Under the pieces are notes generated by a model. That model made no database searches. It saw nothing but the letters and a program-made list of their open reading frames with translations, and was not told where the DNA came from. A program made the position numbers and the translations under genes. From Isoperla grammatica (taxonomy: Eukaryota; Arthropoda; Insecta; Plecoptera; Perlodidae): a stretch of DNA of 64,000 bases. Shown here piece by piece: positions 27,401-38,094 of this stretch (position 1 is the stretch's first letter; each line of letters opens with the position of its first letter). Location of the stretch: NCBI GenBank assembly GCA_945910005.1, contig OX246743.1:6143348-6207347 (forward strand), given 5' to 3'.

Positions 27401-30400
27401 CACATGTTGCTCACCCCCCCCCCCTCTAGGTTCACTCTAGGCTGCGACTGAGAGCGGCAGCGTAGAGGTAGCTTGCACTCGCGGTGTGGCCGCTCAAGGC
27501 TAGCAGACCTAGAGGACATAACATGACGTCATCACATGTTGCTCCCCCCCCCCCCTCTAGGTTCACTCTAGGCTGCGACTGAGAGCGGCAGCGTAGAGGT
27601 AGCTTGCACTCGCGGTGTGGGCGCTCAAGGCTAGCAGACCTAGAGGACATAACATGACGTCATCACATGTTGCTCACCCCCCCCCCCCCCTCTAGGTTCA
27701 CTCTAGGCTGCGACTGAGAGCGGCAGCGTAGAGGTAGCTTGCACTCGCGGTGTGGCCGCTCAAGGCTAGCAGACCTAGAGGACATAACATGACGTCATCA
27801 CATGTTGCTCACCCCCCCCCCCCCCCTCTAGGTTCACTCTAGGCTGCGACTGAGAGCGGCAGCGTAGAGGTAGCTTGCACTCGCGGTGTGGGCGCTCAAG
27901 GCTGGCAGACCTAGAGGACATAACATGACGTCATCACATGTTGCTCACCCCCCCCCCCCCTCTCGGTTCACTCTAGGCTGCGACTGAGAGCGGCAGCGTA
28001 GAGGTAGCTTGCACTCGCGGTGTGGCCGCTCAAGGCTAGCAGACCTAGAGGACATAACATGACGTCATCACATGTTGCTCCCCCCCCCCCCTCTAGGTTC
28101 ACTCTAGGCTGCGACTGAGAGCGGCAGCGTAGAGGTAGCTTGCACTCGCGGTGTGGGCGCTCAAGGCTAGCAGACCTAGAGGACATAACATGACGTCATC
28201 ACATGTTGCTCACCCCCCCCCTCTAGGTTCACTCTAGGCTGCGACTGAGAGCGGCAGCGTAGAGGTAGCTTGCACTCGCGGTGTGGGCGCTCAAGGCTAG
28301 CAGACCTAGAGGACATAACATGACGTTATCACATGTTGCTCACCCCCCACCCCCCTCTAGGTTCACTCTAGGCTGCGACTGAGAGCGGCAGCGTAGAGGT
28401 AGCTTGCACTCGCGGTGTGGGCGCTCAAGGCTAGCAGACCTAGAGGACATAACATGACGTCATCACATGTTGCTCCCCCCCCCCCCCCTCTAGGTTCACT
28501 CTAGGCTGCGACTGAGAGCGGCAGCGTAGAGGTAGCTTGCACTCGCGGTGTGGGCGCTCAAGGCTAGCAGACCTAGAGGACATAACATGACGTCATCACA
28601 TGTTGCTCCCCCCCCCCCCCCTCCTCTAGGTTCACTCTAGGCTGCGACTGAGAGCGGCAGCGTAGAGGTAGCTTGCACTCGCGGTGTGGCCGCTCAAGGC
28701 TAGCAGACCTAGAGGACATAACATGACGTCATCACATGTTGCTCACCCCCCCCCCCCCCTCCTCTAGGTTCACTCTAGGCTGCGACTGAGAGCGGCAGCG
28801 TAGAGGTAGCTTGCACTCGCGGTGTGGCCGCTCAAGGCTAGCAGACCTAGAGGGCATAACATGACGTCATCACATGTTGCTCACCCCCCCCCCCCCTCCT
28901 CTAGGTTCACTCTAGGCTGCGACTGAGAGCGGCAGCGTAGAGGTAGCTTGCACTCGCGGTGTGGGCGCTCAAGGCTAGCAGACCTAGAGGGCATAACATG
29001 ACGTCATCACATGTTGCTCACCCCCCCCCTCTAGGTTCACTCTAGGCTGCGACTGAGAGCGGCAGCGTAGAGGTAGCTTGCACTCGCGGTGTGGGCGCTC
29101 AAGGCTAGCAGACCTAGAGGACATAACATGACGTCATCACATGTTGCTCACCCCCCCCCCCCCCTCTAGGTTCACTCTAGGCTGCGACTGAGAGCGGCAG
29201 CGTAGAGGTAGCTTGCACTCGCGGTGTGGCCGCTCAAGGCTAGCAGACCTAGAGGGCATAACATGACGTCATCACATGTTGCTCACCCCCCCCCTCTAGG
29301 TTCACTCTAGGCTGCGACTGAGAGCGGCAGCGTAGAGGTAGCTTGCACTCGCGGTGTGGGCGCTCAAGGCTGGCAGACCTAGAGGACATAACATGACGTC
29401 ATCACATGTTGCTCACCCCCCCCCCCCTCTAGGTTCACTCTAGGCTGCGACTGAGAGCGGCAGCGTAGAGGTAGCTTGCACTCGCGGTGTGGGCGCTCAA
29501 GGCTAGCAGACCTAGAGGACATAACATGACGTCATCACATGTTGCTCACCCTCCCCCCTCTAGGTTCACTCTAGGCTGCGACTGAGAGCGGCAGCGTAGA
29601 GGTAGCTTGCACTCGCGGTGTGGGCGCTCAAGGCTAGCAGACCTAGAGGACATAACATGATGTCATCACATGTTGCTCACCCCCCCCCCCCCTCCTCTAG
29701 TTCACTCTAGGCTGCGACTGAGAGCGGCAGCGTAGAGGTAGCTTGCACTCGCGGTGTGGGCGCTCAAGGCTAGCAGACCTAGAGGACATAACATGACGTC
29801 ATCACATGTTGCTCACCCCCCCCCCCCTCCTCTAGGTTCACTCTAGGCTGCGACTGAGAGCGGCAGCGTAGAGGTAGCTTGCACTCGCGGTGTGGGCGCT
29901 CAAGGCTGGCAGACCTAGAGGACATAACATGACGTCATCACATGTTGCTCACCCCCCCCCCCCCTCTAGGTTCACTCTAGGCTGCGACTGAGAGCGGCAG
30001 CGTAGAGGTAGCTTGCACTCGCGGTGTGGGCGCTCAAGGCTAGCAGACCTAGAGGACATAACATGACGTCATCACATGTTGCTCACCCTCCCCCCTCTAG
30101 GTTCACTCTAGGCTGCGACTGAGAGCGGCAGCGTAGAGGTAGCTTGCACTCGCGGTGTGGGCGCTCAAGGCTAGCAGACCTAGAGGACATAACATGACGT
30201 CATCACATGTTGCTCACCCCCCCCCCCCCTCTAGGTTCACTCTAGGCTGCGACTGAGAGCGGCAGCGTAGAGGTAGCTTGCACTCGCGGTGTGGCCGCTC
30301 AAGGCTAGCAGACCTAGAGGACATAACATGACGTCATCACATGTTGCTCCCCCCCCCCCTCTAGGTTCACTCTAGGCTGCGACTGAGAGCGGCAGCGTAG

Positions 30401-30901
30401 AGGTAGCTTGCACTCGCGGTGTGGGCGCTCAAGGCTAGCAGACCTAGAGGACATAACATGACGTCATCACATGTTGCTCACCCCCCCCCCCCCCCCCCCT
30501 CTAGGTTCACTCTAGGCTGCGACTGAGAGCGGCAGCGTAGAGGTAGCTTGCACTCGCGGTGTGGGCGCTCAAGGCTAGCAGACCTAGAGGACATAACATG
30601 ACGTCATCACATGTTGCTCACCCCCCCCCCCCTCTAGGTTCACTCTAGGCTGCGACTGAGAGCGGCAGCGTAGAGGTAGCTTGCACTCGCGGTGTGGCCG
30701 CTCAAGGCTAGCAGACCTAGAGGACATAACATGACGTCATCACATGTTGCTCACCCCCCCCCCCCCCTCTAGGTTCACTCTAGGCTGCGACTGAGAGCGG
30801 CAGCGTAGAGGTAGCTTGCACTCGCGGTGTGGGCGCTCAAGGCTAGCAGACCTAGAGGACATAACATGACGTCATCACATGTTGCTCACCCCCCCCCCCC
30901 C
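24453..30901. repeat. ~134-bp satellite with C-tract and TGACGTCA in each unit
   Basis: About 48 near-identical head-to-tail units. Each contains TCTAGGTTCACTCTAGGCTG, CGACTGAGAGCGGCAGCGTA, CTTGCACTCGCGGTGTG and AACATGACGTCATCACATGT, closed by a poly-C tract of roughly 7 to 18 bases. Variation is mostly in C-tract length, a G/C alternation in GTGTGGGCGC versus GTGTGGCCGC, and a CCTCCTC junction variant, suggesting recent homogenisation. The palindrome TGACGTCA, the consensus cAMP response element (CREB/ATF site), is intact in nearly all units. Short minus-strand ORFs of 72 codons are artefacts. Confidence 0.95.
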
Positions 30902-33759
30902 AACCCCCGTGCCTTTATTACGTATCACGTGATGCGTTGAATGTTACTACACATATTTTGTTGCCGCGTTGGAAGAACGCAAGCATGAGAACAGAGCTTT
31001 AGCCAACATCACCTCAACTCAAACCCAGAGTTCAAACAAAGTATCTGAAATGTAATCAATTGGCGGCGGTTACAAGTTCAGTAAGCTTTCAATGCGCGAC
31101 GACGCTCTGAGTTTCTCGGGGGCAAGCGAGTTGAAACGTGAAATTAATAACAGCACCAACAATGTAATAACACGATTTCAAGTTGAACGCCTGTTGTCTA
31201 GGGGGTGACCCGGGGGGTGGGGGGGGGGATAAGTTTGTTGTTTCTTGGCGCCAAACGATTCGTTCGCAACATTCTCGGACAGATGTTTGGCTCACATGGA
31301 AATCAATCGAAGAGTGAAGGATACCTCTACGTCAAAAACCGCAGAAAATTTTCATTTTTTAATTATATCTCAAGGTTGAAACACAAAATCGAAAATCTGT
31401 GGAATCATAGCGCTGTGGTTTGGTAAGCCTTACAGACTGCATGAATGATAAATGTATCTTACATTATGCTCTTGTATTTTTTTTTAGCTCCATATGACAA
31501 AGAAATTAACTTTAGAAATGTGAAAATAGTGGTTTTGTATCAAACACTAGTTTTTGTTGTTAATTTAAATCTCTGTTTTAATTCAAACAGCCTTTGCCCG
31601 AAAACAAGTAGACATAATGTAGAACAGGCCAATTACATAAAAATCATATAATTCACTTTTTAATTTTCACGGGTAATAGAGTGATCAGTTTTTCACAATA
31701 ATACGTTATTTTGCTACATCTCCTGACATCCGCAAGAAACACATCTTCCAAAGCTGGTTACATGAACCTCGAATGAAAGAGAACGCAATAGCAATCGTTA
31801 TTATAATTGTAGGAAATTCGCCAAACTTTTGTCATTTGTCAACGAAGTAATTAAAAAAGTTTTCTTTCTTGTTCAGTTTTAGACTCTGAATAATTAATAA
31901 TCCTTCATTTCTGCTTGTTGGGCACAATTAAAAATGAAATGTCGCCGTAACTGTGCATGTTTGGCAGCAGTTTACTTACCAATGCAATCATCACCGTGCC
32001 AGGTTTTAAGTGATACAAACAGTTTGGTTGTTCGACTGGGTAGGTAGTATTGTAGTAATAAGTTGGCCAATGTTTGTGTTGCGCAACAAGGCAAGGCTTC
32101 GTGCAAGACTTGACTTGTCAGCTCGAATGAGTCATGCGTGCATCTACTAAACCCACAGGCTACCATTTCCCTCGTCATAAACAATTCAATTCAATTAAAT
32201 TCAATTTTTAGATCATTTTATTCCCAAAGCAAACATACTTCCACTAGTACATACAAACAATAAACATTAATGAAACATAAGAAAACAAAATATAATATTT
32301 GCATACAAGAAATTGAAAACCCTTTTATGGGAAGCTCGCGTAAGGAACGGAATCCTTGTGGTCGAGCTGACAATGTAAATTAAATATGTATATATAAAAC
32401 AGACAGTCAGTGGGAAGAAAATAATCATAATAAAAGCAAAACAAAACTACTACTAATGATCCATTATAATTGTAGTTACAAATAGGAACGATAATTAAAA
32501 TTAATGTACGACTTTCAAGGAAATTTCTTCTTTGGGAACGAGAAACTTGCTTAGTATCTAAATTTTTTTTTTTTTTTTTTTTATGCCTTTTTGAGGCAGC
32601 ACCGTAGGTGACCGTAGGTTTCGGACAATCTCGCAACAATCAACTGCTGGATATGTTTTATACATACATCTCTTTAAATCCTGAATTAATTTAGTAGGTT
32701 ATCTTAAATCACCAAGTTTATAATCTAAAAGTTTTAATTATTTTATATGGAAAAATGTTTTTCTGAATTAAAAAATCAATTATTAACAAATTTAGTGAAA
32801 TTTTGGATTTGGAGTATTCTCAAAATTTGTCAGAGTAAAATTTATTTTTTTGACAGACAAGTTAAATAACGTACTTTCTCAAACATTACCATATTTTTGC
32901 AAATTTTAAGTTCAACCCCGAGAGCATTATTTATATACCAATTTTCCGGGACATTTTAATACATCCGTCTATTGTCTACTTTTTACACACCTCCATTTTG
33001 AAATACTTCAAAAAGCGATACTAGTTGTGGTAAAGAAACGGGTAAAAAATTTCCAGAAGGCAAAACTTTAAACTAAAGGTTTTAAATCACTAAGAATTGA
33101 AAATGAGATGTATTTGAAAGCCGGGACAAATTTTCAATTCGACCGTTGCCATACGGCTACACTAGTAATGAAAGGGATAACTGTTATCACGTGATAAGAG
33201 CATCTCAATGGGACTGATAACAAGGTCACAAACCCACGCGGGCTTCTGCACGTGATTTGTTCGTGGGTTGCGTGTGAGTGGGCGGGGGGAGGGGGGGGGG
33301 GGTCTTTCAAGACGCAACAAACTTCGTAGACACGTCCGATAAAATCTCGCCACGAAAATCTAATTTCCGAACATTTTCTGATCACGAGAGATAGAAGCGC
33401 GTGGTTCTAGGTATGACCTTCGCGTTTTCGTGTAGGACAAAATGGCGCGTGTGCTAAACAACGGCTCGGCGTCGTCTTTTGTCTACAATCTACATGCATC
33501 TCTATAATCTACATCTACTTGAACCTCATCGTTATTCAACGTTAAACATTCACACAGAACCAAGCTCAAATCACAATACATACTCACACATATTACACTA
33601 CATAGTAATAGAATCAACCACACCAAGTGAAGCTTCGATATCACTTTTCATCTAGACAGAATATACAGTAAAACACGAAACCAAAACGACAAACTGACAA
33701 TGATTAATGTAACGTGTGTTGAAAGCTTTGGAAGTCATACATGTTACCATGTGAGAGAC
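30902..33759. other. No supported gene; one interspersed repeat fragment
   Basis: The segment 31316-31437 (GAAGGATACCTCTACGTCAA, AAACCGCAGAAAATTTTC) matches one arm of the inverted-repeat element at 37424-37801. Homopolymers occur at 32562-32582 (T) and 33283-33301 (G). Otherwise there are only short ORFs without recognisable domains. Confidence 0.5.
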
Positions 33760-34424
33760 TTAAAGGGCTAGTCAGATGAAAAACTAAAAAACTATCATTT
33801 GTATATGTCCACCCTTAAATATGGAAAACATGACTAAAAGATACCATACTTTAAAAGCAGGCGGTTAAAAATTTAAAGAAAACGCGATTTTTTGGCTTGT
33901 TGCTACCAGGTAGCACCGAGCAACTTTTCTCATGGTAATTCCCATTTACAAAAAATGTTGCCTCAAGATAGTAAACCCACCGCTAAAATAGGGCACTTAT
34001 CAAAAATCGATCATGATGTTCCCTACCGATAACATGCTTCTTGGTACAAATGTGCACTTCTACAAAATGCCCTGCAATTAATTTTCTTGTGACTTGATGT
34101 GAAGAAAAGTTGCAATCTGTTTTGAGCGGTACTGTCCGCAGTGGCCGAGTGTTTCGCGAAGTGCTGGCTGGACTCGTATTACACAATGAGTCCTCTGTCT
34201 ATCAGGCAGGCGTTAGCGACATCAGAACTCATACAGCTGTACTACGCTTTAGAAGAAAAATGCAGCAGAGATGGGGAAGTGAATCTTATAGAATAGCTAA
34301 ATGTTACCTATTTTTTTTCTTGCACTGAAGCAACCTATATCAATACTATTTTACACATAACTGAATTTCATGCACTTATGACTCATTGGAGATTTTTTAG
34401 TTTATCACCTGACTGATCCTTTAA
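33760..34424 (+). mobile_element. TTAA-flanked MITE, copy B
   Basis: A 657-bp element between TTAA at 33760-33763 and TTAA at 34421-34424. The left end AGGGCTAGTCAGATGAAAAA is matched in inverted form by the right end TAGTTTATCACCTGACTGAT then CCT. The interior matches 58138-58812 in opposite orientation. TTAA duplication is typical of piggyBac-type transposition, though the termini here begin AGGG. Its edge is 20 bp from the last supported codon of the CCDC66-like gene, so it may lie in that gene's 3' UTR or last intron. Confidence 0.75.
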
Positions 34425-34443
34425 TTACGTGGTTGGCCAGTTT

Positions 34444-34709
34444 TCAAACTACAGTACTGAGTGAAATAACTGCAATGTTGCCGTACTTGTCCCTTTCCTT
34501 CATCCGGACCTTCCTCTGCGCCTTCCTCCTCGCCTCCCTGGCTGTGGCAACAATGTCCACATCGGTCTGTGTAGAACACTCTCTGCCCGCCCTCCGGTAC
34601 TTGCTGGGGGTGAGCAGTCTACCTGTCTGCTCCATGAGTAGGCCCGGCGACATGAGAAGCGCTAGTTGTACACCGCCTTGCATGTCCTGGCCTTGCAGCA
34701 TCGGGTGGC
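34444..34709 (-). CDS. CCDC66: CCDC66-like gene, exon 10 (last recognisable)
   Basis: The acceptor TTGCTTGCAG precedes it at 34710-34711, entering at phase 1. It encodes GHPMLQGQDMQGGVQLALLM, then SPGLLMEQTGRLLTP, then SKYRRAGRECSTQTDVDIV and a basic REARRKAQRKVRMKERDK stretch, ending at a TGA at 34444-34446. The STQTD motif after the coiled coil parallels a xxQTD motif at the same relative place in vertebrate CCDC66. An internal CAGACAG|GTAGAC at 34623/34622 is the sequence used as donor in the duplicated copies upstream; here it is read through as coding. Vertebrate CCDC66 continues much further, so an alternative donor or additional downstream exons are possible. No AATAAA signal is visible between the stop and the MITE. 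Confidence 0.55.
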
Positions 34710-34770
34710 CTGCAAGCAACACAAGGTACAACACTCTCCGGTACTTGCTGCATGGGAGTGAGCAGTCTAC

Positions 34771-34839
34771 CTGTCTGCTCCATGAGAAGCGCTAGTTGTA
34801 CACCGCCTTGCATGTCCTGGCCTTGCAGCATCGGGTGGC
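34771..34839 (-). CDS. CCDC66: CCDC66-like gene, mini-exon 9 (tandem copy)
   Basis: A 69-nt candidate exon bounded by acceptor TTGCTTGCAG and donor CAGACAG|GTAGAC. It is phase 1 at both ends and encodes GHPMLQGQDMQGGVQLALLM then EQT. It is one of three upstream tandem copies of the 5' part of exon 10. Its length is a multiple of three, so inclusion or skipping keeps the frame. Use in mRNA is inferred from splice signals and phase only. Confidence 0.45.
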
Positions 34840-34900
34840 CTGCAAGCAACACAAGGTACAACACTCTCCGGTACTTGCTGCATGGGAGTGAGCAGTCTAC

Positions 34901-34987
34901 CTGTCTGCTCCATGAGTAGGCCCGGCGACATGAGTAGCGCTAGTTGTACACCGCCTTGCATGTCCTGGCCTTGCAGCATCGGGTGGC
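34901..34987 (-). CDS. CCDC66: CCDC66-like gene, mini-exon 8 (tandem copy, 87 nt)
   Basis: Same structure as the neighbouring mini-exons but retaining the 18-bp segment that adds six residues around SPGLLM; the 69-nt copies have lost it. It is phase 1 at both ends with a 61-bp candidate intron on its downstream side. A TAG-like triplet near GCGCTACTCATG differs from the neighbours (CGCTACTC instead of CGCTTCTC), changing one residue only. Inclusion is unproven. Confidence 0.45.
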
Positions 34988-35048
34988 CTGCAAGCAACAC
35001 AAGGTACAACACTCTCCGGTACTTGCTGCATGGGAGTGAGCAGTCTAC

Positions 35049-35117
35049 CTGTCTGCTCCATGAGAAGCGCTAGTTGTACACCGCCTTGCATGTCCTGGCC
35101 TTGCAGCATCGGGTGGC
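35049..35117 (-). CDS. CCDC66: CCDC66-like gene, mini-exon 7 (tandem copy nearest exon 6)
   Basis: The acceptor TGCTGCTACAG precedes it and the donor CAGACAG|GTAGAC follows it. It is 69 nt, phase 1 at both ends. It joins exon 6 (ending AAA G) to give LKG-HPMLQGQDMQGG, which continues the ILQGHQIFQGQEMLKG pattern at the end of exon 6. The upstream intron (35118-35766) is unique sequence, so this copy holds the original acceptor position. Confidence 0.5.
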
Positions 35118-35465
35118 CTGTAGCAGCACAAGGTGGCGCTGTTGTGTTCGCGATATCAGCCATAAACCCCTAATTTAATAACGCAATTTAAATTGTTTTG
35201 AAACTACAATTTGCAAGCATGGAATTGCCTAGCAACCGATTGTTTGTGACTTTGTCCCATCTGTAGGACTGTGTGATGTCAAAGCGCCAATAGTATCAAT
35301 ATGAACGAAAACCATGGAATAGAACATCTTTGAAAGCAACAGTCAGCATTATTTACAACTGCCAGCTATGTGTCTTCCCATGCCAACCAATTGTCAACGA
35401 ATCTTTGCTGCAAATACATCATCAATACAAGTCATTGTACGGTAATTGTCAATGCTTCTTTCTTA

Positions 35466-35621
35466 TGGCCGGTTCCCACGCTTTTACGTCGGACGTTGAC
35501 GTGGTACGATGGCCAACCGTAGCCCGTAGTATTCTCGACGATGGTCGAGAGAGCGGTGCCAGCGTTGGAGTAAATGGCTACGATTGGCTAACGACTGACG
35601 TAAAAACATGGAAACCGGGCA
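35466..35621. mobile_element. 156-bp Harbinger-like MITE
   Basis: Inverted ends TGGCCGGTTCCCACGCTTTT (ACGTC follows) and the complement of TGCCCGGTTTCCATGTTTTT (ACGTC follows), flanked by TTA at 35463-35465 and 35622-35624. It lies in the intron between exons 6 and 7 of the CCDC66-like gene. Confidence 0.7.
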
Positions 35622-35766
35622 TTAACATCCGAGCTCTGTAGATCGAGGAAAATATTGTCCAAAGCATAGGTTTTTGGAACCATAGACTGAATAATATGAT
35701 ATATCACAATGATATTCCTTAGATAGAAATTAAGCATGAAATTAAATATATTTCGACTATCCTTAC

Positions 35767-36265
35767 CTTTGAGCATTTCTTGACCTTGGAATATCTGGTG
35801 ACCTTGAAGAATGTCGCTGCCGACTACAATGGGAATCCCTTCCGGTGACATTATCGGCTCTGCTTCAATTATAACCCCCTCCTTTCTTCCGTCAGTCATC
35901 TCACTTTTCACCGAACTCCTATTCACAGTCACCACGTTTACACTCGTTTTGTTAGAAACTTTCCTTCCTTGTCCCTTTTCTTGTTCGACGTCGACGGTAT
36001 CTTTGATTTGAGCGACTTCTTTGACCGGTTGGGGGTCGGTTTCTGTGTGGTGGGCGGGGCTAAAGTCTTCTTCTGACGTGTTGTGGAAGCAGTTTCCGTC
36101 GGGAGGTGTGCTGGTGAGGCAGGCGTTGCACTGGATCGCCTTGGGGAAGTCTGGAAGGTTTTGCAACACGTGCTTCCGGTTCGCTCGACTTCGTTCCTCC
36201 CGCGCGACTTTGTCGGCGTTCTCGAGCGCTTCTTGCATCGCCCTCGCCTTCTGGGCTTCCTTCTC
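35767..36265 (-). CDS. CCDC66: CCDC66-like gene, exon 6
   Basis: A 499-nt exon with acceptor CCCAACGCAG and donor AAAG|GTAAGG, entering at phase 0 and leaving at phase 1. It begins with the end of the coiled coil (EKEAQKARAMQEALENADKV, then AREERSRANRKHVLQNL), then becomes acidic and polar, with a short Cys-containing AIQCNACLTSTPPDGNC segment around residues 47-63 and a tail rich in Ile, Gly and Gln (GSDILQGHQIFQGQEMLKG). In vertebrate CCDC66 the charged coiled coil likewise passes into a long low-order region. The two Cys pairs are probably not a zinc finger because spacing and partners do not fit. Confidence 0.75.
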
Positions 36266-36354
36266 CTGCGTTGGGATAAGACACGTTAGGAAACCTCGAT
36301 ATCGTCATCATGCAACCACTGTACATTGTCACAGGCCACGAGCTGGTAGTTATA

Positions 36355-36555
36355 GTTGAGAAACTGTAAGAATGACGGCCCCCTCCATATCCCCTCCACC
36401 GCTACCCGACCCCCCTCAACTCCGTGACAACCTGACAAAATGAAATACGTAACTGAAAATCAGTTTGTTTCAGTTTGCTGTTTCATGGAGTTGAGGGGGG
36501 TCCGGTCGCTGTGGAGGGGATAAGGAGGGAACCGTCATTCTTACAGTTTCTCAAC
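36355..36555. repeat. ~200-bp palindromic element (70-bp arms)
   Basis: The left arm starts GTTGAGAAACTGTAAGAATG, continues through CCCTCCATATCCCCTCCAC and ends ACCCCCCTCAACTCC. It recurs inverted at 36487-36555 with few mismatches, around a ~60-bp spacer. It lies in the intron between exons 5 and 6 and could form a long hairpin. Probably a foldback MITE. Confidence 0.8.
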
Positions 36556-37203
36556 TTTATACCAGTAACCAATAATACACATGCCTCGAAACCAGACGCG
36601 TTAGGAATCAAATTCCTTGAGGATGGATTAAAAATCGAGTACTAAGTATTCTTTAATTGATCGAAATAAAAACTAGCAATTTACATTAGACAGGTTTCAT
36701 TTTAAAACGCGTTTACCTTCCTCCAAATAAATCGCTTTTTATTGACACCGTTTCATAATCTATTGAGCTAGTATAGAAAATATAGTTAACTTACTCAGTT
36801 TTACCCAAATTTTTAAAGTTTAAGCGGCAACATTTAGAGAATTCATAATCGTGTGTTATAAGTTTCATTAGTTTTGTTTATTAGACGAGCGTAGCTAAGC
36901 GGAGTGAATCTCTCCATTCAACTCGATCGGCGCTTTGTCTGAGTGTGTCAAAGTCTTGTTCGTCACGCAGAGGTCAAACGGTTTTGACAGATTTGGCTGA
37001 AATTTTAAGTCAATACTCTTGACCACTAAACTAGATGCTGTTAACATAACCAGTAAAAACCGTCGAGATGCCAACCTACAATAGATTAATTAGTGAAACA
37101 AATCCAGTTTTAATTTTTTAAATTAAAGCCTATTGACGGATTTAAATTATGTTTTACATTTATGTCCACACTAACAATGCCGACACTTGGTAAAAGGTTT
37201 GGA

Positions 37204-38094
37204 CAGGGGCGGACTGGGATGGCCCGGCATGCTGGGTTTTGGGGGGGCCCGCACGAGGTAGCGTGGCGCAGCTAGGGTCTGGGGCGAAGCCCCAGCCGCC
37301 GGAGGCAATTACGCCGGAGGCGTAAATTTTTTCTTGGGGTTGCATTGAATTGTATGGCCTAAAATGCAATTTTAGGACATGATTAACAGAAGCCACCCTA
37401 CCAGTGTGAGTGGGTAAGGGTTAACAGGGAAGGATACCTCTACGTCAAAAACCGCACAAAATTTTCATTTTTAAATTATATCACAAGAATGGGCTTCGAA
37501 ATCGAAAATCTTAATCAACAGCGCACTGCGGTTTAGTAAACCCTACACATTGAATGCGCTAAGTCGTGACTTAAATTATAATCAGTATGTTTTTTTATAA
37601 ATAATCAATTTAATTACTAATTATCGAATTATAATCAAAATACTACGCTTATGGTTATAATATTTTATTCAATCTGTAGGGCTTACCAAAACAAAGTTCG
37701 CTGCTGATTTAGATTTTCGATTTCTTGTTGCAATCTTGAGATATAATTTAAAAATGAACATTTTCTGCGGTTTGTGACGTAGAGACTACTCTTTGCCCTG
37801 TCAAGAGTGTCAAGTTTAGTACAGGATTTGTTGCTATGGAAAAGTTTTATTATAATTTATGCTATTTTCCATAAGAACAAACTTTATAGCAACCATAAAC
37901 AAATCACATACTTAACTCGACTGTGCATTCCGCCCAGATTTTTTAGCAATACACAGATAAGTATTTACATCATAGGAGGTTTCTGGTGGCAGACGGGGGG
38001 CCGAACTGCCAAAGATCCCGGATTTGCCTAGATGCCCGGGACATTGGGTCCGGGATACGATCGCATCCCGGCATCCCTAGCCAGTCCGCGCCTG
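37204..38094. mobile_element. hAT-like non-autonomous element with a nested inverted repeat
   Basis: The start CAGGGGCGGACTGGGATG and the end CTAGCCAGTCCGCGCCTG are inverted relatives and resemble hAT termini. No convincing 8-bp duplication is visible (GGTTTGGA versus ATAGAATG). A GGGGCGAAGCCCCAGCCGCC module near 37280 is shared with the hAT-like element at 41309-42000. A palindromic element (37424-37801) is nested inside. No transposase. Confidence 0.6.
37424..37801. repeat. Nested ~378-bp inverted repeat
   Basis: The left arm ACAGGGAAGGATACCTCTAC, with GTCAAAAACCGCA next, is complementary to the right arm ending GTAGAGACTACTCTTTGCCC, then TGT. Arms run about 130 bp. A single arm occurs at 31316-31437, so the family is dispersed. 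Confidence 0.65.

Larger units (their letters stand above)
34620..35120 (-). repeat. 130/148-bp tandem duplication generating mini-exons
   Basis: Anchors at 34701, 34831, 34979 and 35109 are spaced 130, 148 and 130 bp. Each unit is a coding block of 69 or 87 nt plus a constant 61-bp block (GTAGACTGCTCACTCCCATG ... GTGTTGCTTGCAG). The start of the 61-bp block corresponds to coding sequence of exon 10 (GGTAGACTGCTCACCCCCAG, then CAAGTACCGGAG), while its end corresponds to an intron 3' end with splice acceptor. Confidence 0.9.

Noticed and set aside
35588..36238. Exon 6 as a single-exon gene starting at Met in frame
   Set aside because: Sequence remains open and coiled-coil-like upstream of that Met to a clear acceptor at 36266-36267, and a GTAAGG donor at 35766 ends it before the terminal stretch.
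35811..36359. Plus-strand ORFs opposite exon 6 (and 52743-53175, 53413-53718 opposite exons 2 and 1)
   Set aside because: Shadow frames of GC-rich coding exons on the minus strand; they cross the splice sites.
37204..38094. 8-bp target duplication for this hAT-like element
   Set aside because: Flanks GGTTTGGA and ATAGAATG do not match; the termini are convincing but the insertion signature is not.
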